Positions 49,666 through 58,500 of a DNA stretch of 64,000 bases are shown here, piece after piece. The notes beneath the pieces were generated by a model. It worked only from the letters and a program-made list of their open reading frames with translations, had not been told where the DNA came from and did not search any database. The stretch's first letter is position 1. Each line of letters opens with the position of its first letter. The position numbers and the translations under genes were made by a program. Origin of the DNA: Nemertoderma westbladi (taxonomy: Eukaryota; Xenacoelomorpha; Nemertodermatida; Nemertodermatidae); assembly GCA_032718475.1 (NCBI GenBank), contig JAUCBJ010008230.1, forward strand, positions 1 through 64,000, written 5' to 3'.

Positions 49666-49683
49666 ATTACCATATATGGTAAT
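49666..49683. promoter_or_regulatory. 18-bp perfect palindrome with CArG box in U3
   Basis: ATTACCATATATGGTAAT is its own reverse complement. Its core CCATATATGG fits CC(A/T)6GG, the binding consensus of SRF-type MADS-box factors. It lies 137 bp upstream of the TATA box, and the same palindrome is in the 3' LTR at 63886-63903. Confidence 0.6.
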
Positions 49684-49819
49684 AATTTGAGCAATAGGGC
49701 TACAATCCGGCCTCCTTATTGGATTAACTGCTTCCAGGTTGGTCTAATGCTAGCATGGACTGGAGAGCCAATAGGAGAGCGATTGAGTCACCCTATTGCA
49801 TCATCCCACCCGGATCACC

Positions 49820-49826
49820 TATAAAT
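49820..49826 (+). promoter_or_regulatory. TATA box of element 2
   Basis: TATAAAT is followed by GGTGTGCCGG and GAGCCT about 20 nt downstream, parallel to the element 1 promoter. An initiator-like TCAGT lies at 49886-49890. Confidence 0.6.
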
Positions 49827-51414
49827 TGGCGGTGTGCCGGTAGAGCCTGTTATCAATCTGTTCAACCTGTTTTACTGTTTTTCAATCAGTCACTGCTGTT
49901 GTACTTGCTAAGCTGTCTCTAATTTTGTATTAGGATATCGTATTTTCTGCAATTTGCTAATTTGATTAATTTCTTGAAATGATTTGCTAGTGCGATTACT
50001 TGCTTGTGTTTCTCAATAATTCCTTCGATTACTGCTAATTACAACTGAACTATGATTTCTACCTTTTGATTAATGGTTCTATGTGATTCTTTTCTGCGCA
50101 ATAATCCTAAGGGATTTCTGAGACTGTCAGACTTTGTGATTTGCATGCGCCGCTACGGTAGCTATTAGCATAATGGAGGGCTAAGGCGCCAGTGGGCGGT
50201 GGGCACATCGGGGGGTTAGCGACGAAGGGAGCGGAGGATTCAAAGGCGAGCAACGCTGGCGGGGGGTCACCGTTGCGGTCGGGCAATTTGCATTGTAGCG
50301 TGGGGGCAGCTCGCTGGTACAGTAATTAGGGGGCTGATGATCCAGGTTTTGTCTCTATTTAGTATTAGGGGGGCAGGAATTGGGTTAGTTAGGAAGCCTA
50401 GATGTACCCGGGAGAGGTCTGCGTGCTTTACAATTGCGAATTGCATGTATTGCAGTATTGCGAATTATTATATTGTGCTGTGTAATTGCTAATTGCGTGC
50501 ATTGCTGATTGTACAATTGTGAATCGCGCATTGCGAGCTGTGATTGCTGACGCTGATTGGTGTGTTACTAAAGTGTGCCTAAGATTACGAATGCTTAGAT
50601 AGGCGCTCTTTTCCCTTTGATTGATTTCTATCTCTTAGTTTACTGTAAATAATTACTGATTAGGTCAAAGTAATACAGTATTTTAGGCTGTTACATATTT
50701 GTGACTGTAATTAATTAGTGAAATTAAGAATTAGTACGCAGCATAGCGGAGAGTAGCTAAGGTAATAATTAGAGTACCGTAAACTATTCACGCTGAGCGG
50801 TTATTTGAATTAGCGGGCAATAAGCTAGATAGCAGTATTCAGTATGCAAAACGCATTAGTAATTTGCTGGCCTAAAGCCAGCCGCAGACAAGTTTAGTCC
50901 CACTATAGGTATTAGCCCTAATAAACACTGTACCACTTTGATTATTTTAAATATTCTCGCATTCACACATTCCGTTAGGGAACCCCCAGTATTCGCGATT
51001 AGAAAAGACGTAGGCATTGGCGTACTTTAACAGTAAGATTAGGCGTAAGAATATACTCTGAGTGTAAAACCTCTCACACTCGTTTTAAGTCAGCTTAGGG
51101 AGCCGATTCGGGTTTGTTGTTTTGGTTATTCCCGCGTGGCTCATATATTCGAACAGTTAGCTCTCTATCGAGTAATTGGTAGAGAAAGGAACAAGAAATT
51201 AGCAGGAGCCGTAGACTGGTAGAAAATTAGTAAAACATATTAGCGGACGGCAGGTTAGCGCCATCTAACGGTAAGTAGCGGTTTTGTATTTAGCAGCCCC
51301 TCACATTAGCAATAATACGCTCCTGATTGCCCTGTCTAATAAATAGAGCAGTTTGCAGTTTTGTGTCTTTATTGGTTAGGCCGGGGTAGTTTGTTTAACA
51401 GTAAAGCACGTTTT

Positions 51415-51720
51415 GTTTTGCTGTACTGTGTACAGTAAGACAGAGAGTATATTCTTTTAGGCTGTTAAATTAGATTACTGTATTATTTACTGTACTGCGT
51501 ATAGTAGGACAGAGAGTGTATTTTTAGGCTAGTTTAGATTACTGTATTCACTGGTCGCTGGTACAATAGTACAGTAGTACATTAGGCTGATTGCTGTTAC
51601 TGCGTACGGTAAAAGTGACATTTGTTTTGCCGTACCACACACAGTATTAATTAGGCTGTTAGGTTGGTGTACTGTTTTACTTACTGTACTGCGTACAGTG
51701 GATGTACGGTAGTGCGTTTT
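51415..51720 (+). repeat. Degenerate leader repeats with CTGTAC...GTACAG hairpins
   Basis: Units of about 70-130 bp share TACTGTACTGCGTACAGT, GACAGAGAG and TTAGGCTGTTA motifs. Each carries a palindrome CTGTAC-TGY-GTACAG: 51421-51435 and 51684-51698 are perfect, and 51490-51504 has GTATAG in the right arm. Confidence 0.7.
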
Positions 51721-52496
51721 GCTAATTGCGAATACAGCAGTTCCTTAGGCCTTAGGGCAAATTGTAATTAGTAAGTTTTTTGAAAATTTTAGCTAGGTTT
51801 GCGAGAATTCAGTTTCGGTCACAATTATTTTGTAAAATTCTAGAGTTTTGTACCGGTATGTTAGGTAACCGCTTAGTTATTTTATACCATCTGGAGATAC
51901 ATGGCAAGACGGAACTTCTGAGTTTGGGGTTCGTGTGGGTCTGCGGGTTCGGTTTGCAATCAGCGAAGGGCCTGAATCTTTGGACGCGGACGTGGAATCT
52001 CACAGCAAACAAGGTTAGTTGTTCTGTTGGCACCATAGTGTTTGTGGAAGCAGTAAAAAATTATCGGTTGTTTAACTGCGAGGCTGAACTCAATTTATTA
52101 GTTAGGATATTTAGGTTTAGCCGGCCATGGTTTTTTGAATCGCTCAAGTTAGAGAGAGAGTTAGAGAGAGTCGCAACCCGAAGATGTAGCCACGCGCTAG
52201 TGGATACATATAATATTTGAAATTAAAATTACGTTGATTAGAGCTATATAAAATTAGAAATATTCGGGTGGCAAGTTTATTTTGAATATTTTGTATTAGA
52301 TTCAAAGTTATTTGTGCTATACCGGTATTTAATGCTATAGTAGCTATATAATAATAATTTTGTTTAAATATTGTGCTAGTATTTGCTATAACTATACCCC
52401 ATTAAATTCACAATATTGCATTGCGAATTTATTTGACATTTGGACCAACTGATTATTTGACAATTAATTTGACCGTATTTCGGTTAAATTATAATT

Positions 52497-52536
52497 ATAT
52501 CTCGAACTTTTGCGAGATATTTTGCCGGAAGGCAAA
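52497..52536 (+). other. Two adjacent hairpins just before the gag AUG
   Basis: Stem 1 pairs ATATCTCG (52497-52504) with CGAGATAT (52513-52520), a perfect 8 bp with an 8-nt loop. The next base starts stem 2: TTTGCC (52521-52526) pairs with GGCAAA (52531-52536), closed by GGAA, a GNRA-type tetraloop. The AUG is at 52550, 13 nt after stem 2. Adjacent stems ending in a GNRA loop resemble retroviral packaging/dimerisation structures; function is inferred. Confidence 0.65.
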
Positions 52537-52549
52537 CATTATTTAGACT

Positions 52550-55500
52550 ATGAGTGTCTCAGACAAAGAGGCACTAGAGGACAGCTACGAGACGGCGGCT
52601 GGACCGCCGACTGACGATAGCACTAACATTACTGTTGATGACAATGCCGACTATGACGACGCAGCGAGCGACGCTGACGTAAGTGAACAGGAGGACGAGA
52701 CAGTGACTAGTGAGGAAGAACAACAACCTCAGGTAATAGTATTAGGATCCCCTACCGCTACTGTAAGGAAGGACTGTACGGCAGCCCGGACAGAGGTGAG
52801 TGATAGGGAGAGTAGTGTAGCAGAAGCGAGAGCCCGGAGCCCGGTTTCCAGACCTGTGGGTATGGTAAGTGCCGTGGTCCCGACGGCTGTAAGGAGTACC
52901 CGTAGTTCCCGAAATAACCCTTCAAGTCCACCGAGCGTAAGTCAGGTAAGTGATAGAGAGTTCGACACTGCGATGAAGAAGAAACTTCGCGCGCACGCCG
53001 GACATATAACTCGGACGGCGGACAAGGTAAGGAAGATGTTAGCTGACTCAGCGAACATCGGGAGGGTAGAGTTAGTAGAGGTTAGAAGAGGATATAACTC
53101 AGCGTTATTCAAGCAGACGGAGGAGCTTGCAGTCCTAGCGAAGAAGGCAGTAGAGTCTCAGTCGAGCGACGTAGCAACGAGGATTTACGACAGGGTTTTA
53201 GCAGCCTTGTTGGAGCACCGCGAGTTATCGGAGCGATTCCGACGAGTTAGGACGGAGAACTGGCTGCTATGGGCATCACAAGCGCAGGCGACTCAAGTGA
53301 GTGACGCAGAGCTGAGAGAGTTAGTGGAGCGAGAAGAGATCCAAGACAAGGAGGAGCGCAGGTATCAAAGGGAAGTTACTAGCTGGCTGATGCAGAATGG
53401 AGTGGTGGTACCAGGTCAGGTGCTACCGACGACGGAGAACATCCAACAGAGGACGTTGACTCCACCCGATGATGCATCTAGAGACAGCGGCGATTCCCAG
53501 GTTAGTCACGCGCGAGGTAAGGTAATATGTGCTAGATCCCTTGTTTCTCACAACTCGGCAGAGGAGAGAAGACGCCGACTAGACGAACAGCAGGCGGAAG
53601 TTTTGCGTGCATCAGAAGCACGGAAGGAAGCCGAGCGGGAACGGGAGCGAACACGTAAGTTAGACGCAAAGTTGCGAGAGTTGGAAGAGAAAAGTAAGCG
53701 CGAGCAAGCGGAACGCGAACGCAAGGAACGCGAACTCCAGTTCGAACGCGAACGCAAGGAACGCGAACTCCAGCTCGAACGCGAACAGAAGGAACGCGAA
53801 CAAAAGGAACGCGAACTCCAGCTCGAACGCGAACAGAAGGAACGCGAACAAAAGGAATACGAACTCCAACTCGAACGCGAGCGCAAGGAGCGCGAACTTG
53901 AGCGCGAGAGGGAGCGACGGGCGTTGTATGAAGAGAAGGCGCGTGTAGAAGAAGAGGGCGCAGCGAGACGAGCGAGGGAAGAAGAAGAACGTAAACTGGC
54001 GCAGTTGGAAAGTGCGAGATTAAGTTTAGAGAGCGAAGAACGGACTAGAAAGGCGAATGAAATCGCCGAGAAGGGGATGCGAATGATCGAAGAATGTGGG
54101 GCGAGTGTAGGTACTGAGTTGCGAGAACTGTTCGCACTGCAGAAGGCCGAACAGGAAGCGAGAACTCCGGCCATACGCGAGTCGACGACGACCAGAATTC
54201 CTATACCCGGTCCAGCTATTACGAGTACACGGATCGCTAAACCGTTCTCTACATATCGCACGCCAGTTGGTATTAGTGCTTCACCCATCGCGCAGAATCC
54301 ACGTCATCGGAACATCGCACCACTACACACCGAACACGACGATGAAGAGTTTAGAGAAACTCCGACGGGACGAGTACTTGGCGAACCGAACCCGCGGGTT
54401 TGGAATACGCGGACGGAGCGCCGACCCAGTTCGACGGAGAACTTCCGGGTTAAACCGGAAGAGGGATCATATGAGAGACAGCGGATTACTCAGATAGAGC
54501 CGACTATACAACAGAACCCTAGCCAGGAATTTATTACGAGGGATGAGTTAAGTGCTAGTTTAGCGCAAGCTATATCGCCGCACATCCAACCTATAACGGA
54601 CATGCTTAGCAACCTACGGTTAAAGGAAGCAGCCCAGGTAAGAAGTAATTCTAATCCTAGCAGGCCTGAGTTAGATAAAGTCCAGCCTAGTCAACGAGTA
54701 CGCATATCGGAGGAAACTATACCACATAGACCTCAGGTAAGGACGCCTGTCCCGAACATCTCTAATCCCAACTTCGAAAACTCAGCTGAGAAATTTATTG
54801 AGGAGGCTTGGATCAGGGCCTCGGCGCGCAAACCATCGCGAGCGCTAAGGACTGACACTGAGTCAAGCGATGAAGAGGAAGAAATGAGACGTCAGAAGTC
54901 CCGAAACTATAAGGAAAGAAGGACCGACGCGGAGCAGGTAAGTTGGAACCACCGGGAAAGGACCAGACTTAATAACCCTGCGGAACTAAACCATTTGTTA
55001 ACCCGGAATGACGCAACCCTTAGGGACATAGGTAAGTTTGCTGCTAGGCAAGGACTGCCGACGCAACAACCCCAGAAGTTTATGGGCAACCATAAACATT
55101 GGAGGACTTTCAAAACCTATGTCGACGAGCAGCTAACCAACAGCACCTTTACTCCCAACGAGAAGTTCAACTATTTGCTTCAGATGCTCCATCGAGAACC
55201 TAGAGCCATTGCTGATAACTTCGTCGGCAACGAGAGAGCATTCGAGTTAGCGATGAAGACGCTTAGTGACATATACGGGAATAAAACCAAGATGGCGCAG
55301 TCGATAGTAGAAGACTTGGGTAAGGGCGGAAGGATTACAACTCCGTTAGAGCTGTTGAACTTAGCGAACGCTATTTCGAACGCATTGGACATCTTGAGGA
55401 CGGTGAATCTACCTCATCATGGTGATCACGCCGAAGTTTTAAAGAGCGTAATAAGACGTCTAAACATGCGTTACCGACAGAAATGGCGCAAATTAGAGAA

Positions 55501-58500
55501 TAAGTTGGAGGGTCAAGGTAAGGTGTTGACACTTCAGCATATTCATGACATGATAGCCACAGACGCAGTAGCAGAGATGAAATCAAACTTCTCAGAGGAG
55601 AATATGAGGGAGTCTAAACCTGCTACCGGTAAGTCTATGGTAAGTTTTGACGATGACAGGACCACTGTGACTTATAACTCAGTAGACAGATATAATTCGA
55701 GTACCCCAGCCTTTAGATCAGACTCGCGAGTATGGTCAGGTGAGCGGTTAGATAGACCTAGGTTGAAGCAACAGGAGTTGCCGGATGGATTTGTAGGTTG
55801 CCAATACTGTTTACTAAAGGAGGTAAGATCTGACGACCATAAGTTAGATAGTTGCAGACGGTTCAAAGAATTAAATTCGGAACAGAGAAGAGTTCAAGTG
55901 CGGACGTTGGACACCTGTTGGGCATGTCTTGCGCCAGGTCATGTACGGCGACAGTGCCCGAACAGCAAGGACGGATGCATGGAATGCGGCAGACTACATC
56001 ACAAGTTGCTACATGCGGATTTCCATACCCCAACGGACCGTTACTTACAGCGAAATCCTCAAAGGAAGGGGAGCAAAGAACCCGTATCGATAAGGAGGAA
56101 TACGTACACTGGCATCCAGGACGATGGTTATCAACCAGGTTCGTCGGATGAGGATGGCGAGTTGAGCGCAAGAGAGGTGACCTGCCAAGGTTTCACCGCG
56201 GATAGTTCATCGACCAGCGCGCGGACGTATTTATCATCGGCCACGTCGGAAATATTTAGCGTGATTCCGGTGAAACTCACTGGAGATAAGGGATCGAAGC
56301 GAATATATGTGATGTTGGACACTGCGTCCACATTATCCTATATCGACGAGGAAGTGGCGAGAGCCGTTTCTAGCTTCCAGGACGCTGAGGAGATCCAAAT
56401 AGAGTTGAAGTCTATGCACGGGGTAGGAGACCTCAAGGGACACAGAATTTCGGTAGAACTAGATTCCCTACTTCCGAGAGACCAACACACTCGACAAGAA
56501 CGGAAAGCTTTGCCATTGGACGGATTTAAGTGTCTAGCTATGAAGGGATTCGGCAGGCAGTTAGGTAAGGTGCCGCCGATGAGTCCCATAGCACAGGAGT
56601 ATTTTGACAAGCTCAGGATACCCAGACACCAGGTAGGTTATAGGAATGTTTCTATGTTGATTGGTGCAGAACAGCTGATCGCACACCAAATATGGGAAAC
56701 GAGACCAGCTGAGCCGCATGTTAATGGACCACATGCCCATAGGACTATACTAGGTTGGTATACAAGAGTACCCATGTCTTATGAGTTTACAGGTGGCGAC
56801 AAGCCAATGAACAGATACGATGAATTACAGCCTATAACTCAACCACCGTTAGTAGAACCACCAGACATAGACGAGTTTAGGAGAACCTGTATTGACCACT
56901 ATAGTGACTTTAGCGAGTCGGACGAGGAGTTGATTCCCGATAATGTTAGGTTGTCGGAACCACTTCACAACGACCGGACAGATAGTGAACCCGAGGACTA
57001 CTGTTATCAGACCCGTGGGTCTGGTTCAGCGGCCCACGCTACCTATTTGACTAACGTTTTGACTTATACAGACATAGTGGAGGGTCAAGTGGCTAAATAT
57101 CGAGACCTAGACATTTTCCAATACAGTGAGGAGGAATTACAGAAGGAATTGATACGCCAGGACCTCGAGACAGGAGCCAGAACCGTCGAATGGCTGGATA
57201 GGGACGCAATGGAACCCGGTGGATATGACCTAGCCATGTCTACTGATGAGAAACGGTCGCTGGAGATGATGGAAGATACCATACGTCTACTACCGACTGG
57301 ACATTTTGAAGTTGGAATGTTGTGGCGTCGACAACCACCTAAGTTGGAGAACAACTACAACTTAGCCTTGAAAAGATTAAACGGAGTAAGGGCTCGGTTG
57401 TTGAGGAATCCGGACATTAGGGAGAAGTATTGCGCCCAGATCAACAACTATTTCGCCAAGGGATTTGCTGGGAAGGTAGAGGACCCTGACTTAGTGACAG
57501 ACCAGACTTATTACCTTCCACACCACTATGTGACTCACCCTGACAAGCCAGACAAGGTTCGAGTAGTCAACGACTGCGCAGCAGTCTATAGAGGTATGTC
57601 CCTGAATTCAGAGTTGATGGATGGTCCCAACCTGAATAACTATTTGATAGGAATACTGTTGCGTTTTAGACAGCGGCGATTCGCATTTACTTGTGACATC
57701 GAGGCGATGTTCCACCAGGTAAGAGCCTGTAAGGCAGACCAGGATAGCCTTCGCTTTCTCTGGTATGAGAATGAAGACTTATCCGGCCCAGTGGTTACAT
57801 ACCAGATGTACGTTAGGATATTTGGCGCCCGCGATAGTCCGAATGGCACGCTGTTCGTTTTAAAGAAAACGGCAACAGCCCAGATTGGTAAGTACCCAGT
57901 AGAGGTTATCGAGTCCATCTTGAGAAACTTCTATATGGACGATGGATTGGTGTCCAAGGACACGGCGGAACAAGCCATAGAAGTGGCTCACGGCCTGCAA
58001 GAGTGCTTGGCTTCAGGGGGTTTTCCTCTAACCAAGTTCACTACGAATTCGGAGGCCCTATTAGAATCGTTCCCGGTAAAAGATCGCGGGAGCGGAGACA
58101 TAGAATTGGGGGTAGAACCAATCCCCATGGCGCGAGTACTGGGACTCGCTTGGAATCCGAACTCAGACAAGTTCCAGGTAAGAGTTAGATTTGAGCCCAG
58201 TAGCCCAGACAAAATTTTGACTAAGAGAATTTGCTTATCGACATTGAGTAGACTATTTGACCCGATGAACTTTATCAGTCCGGTTATATTACAGGCACGA
58301 GCGTGCATGAGGAAAATTTGGTTGTCCGACTTAGAGTGGGACGAACCAATATCTCCTATACATGCAAAGCAGTGGAGAGAGTGGGAAGCCGAGTTGCATC
58401 TATTGAAAAATATATATGTGCCCCGATCCTACTTTCCGAATCAGCTGGTATTTCCAGCTGATCTCGAACTCCACCTATTTAGTGACGCAAGTGACACCGG

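Larger units (their letters stand above)
49296..49850 (+). repeat. 5' LTR, U3 part (LTR end not located)
   Basis: Positions 49296-49780 match 63516-64000 at every base when compared line by line. U3 holds four 25-bp repeats, an 18-bp palindrome, CCAAT boxes in both orientations (49718-49722 inverted, 49768-49772 direct) and TATAAAT at 49820. The R/U5 end cannot be fixed because the 3' copy is cut and no primer-binding site was convincing. Confidence 0.9.
49850..52549 (+). other. Long R/U5 and leader region of element 2
   Basis: About 2.7 kb without a convincing gene. It contains a GC-rich island at about 50165-50345, AATAAA signals near 50920 and 51338, a block of degenerate repeats at 51395-51720 and two hairpins just before gag. 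Part of it must be R and U5. An open frame at 51780-52220 starts with TTG and has no recognisable product, so it is not called. Confidence 0.6.

Noticed and set aside
52020-52045. TTGGCACCATAG as a primer-binding site
   Set aside because: It resembles a TGG-type site but has no convincing tRNA match over enough bases and no adjacent LTR end could be shown.
51780-52220. 146-codon frame in the leader of element 2
   Set aside because: TTG start, no recognisable domain, and it overlaps an equally random antisense frame.
53548-54288. 246-codon minus-strand frame rich in Ser and Arg
   Set aside because: Antisense shadow of the Glu/Arg coiled-coil repeats of Gag.
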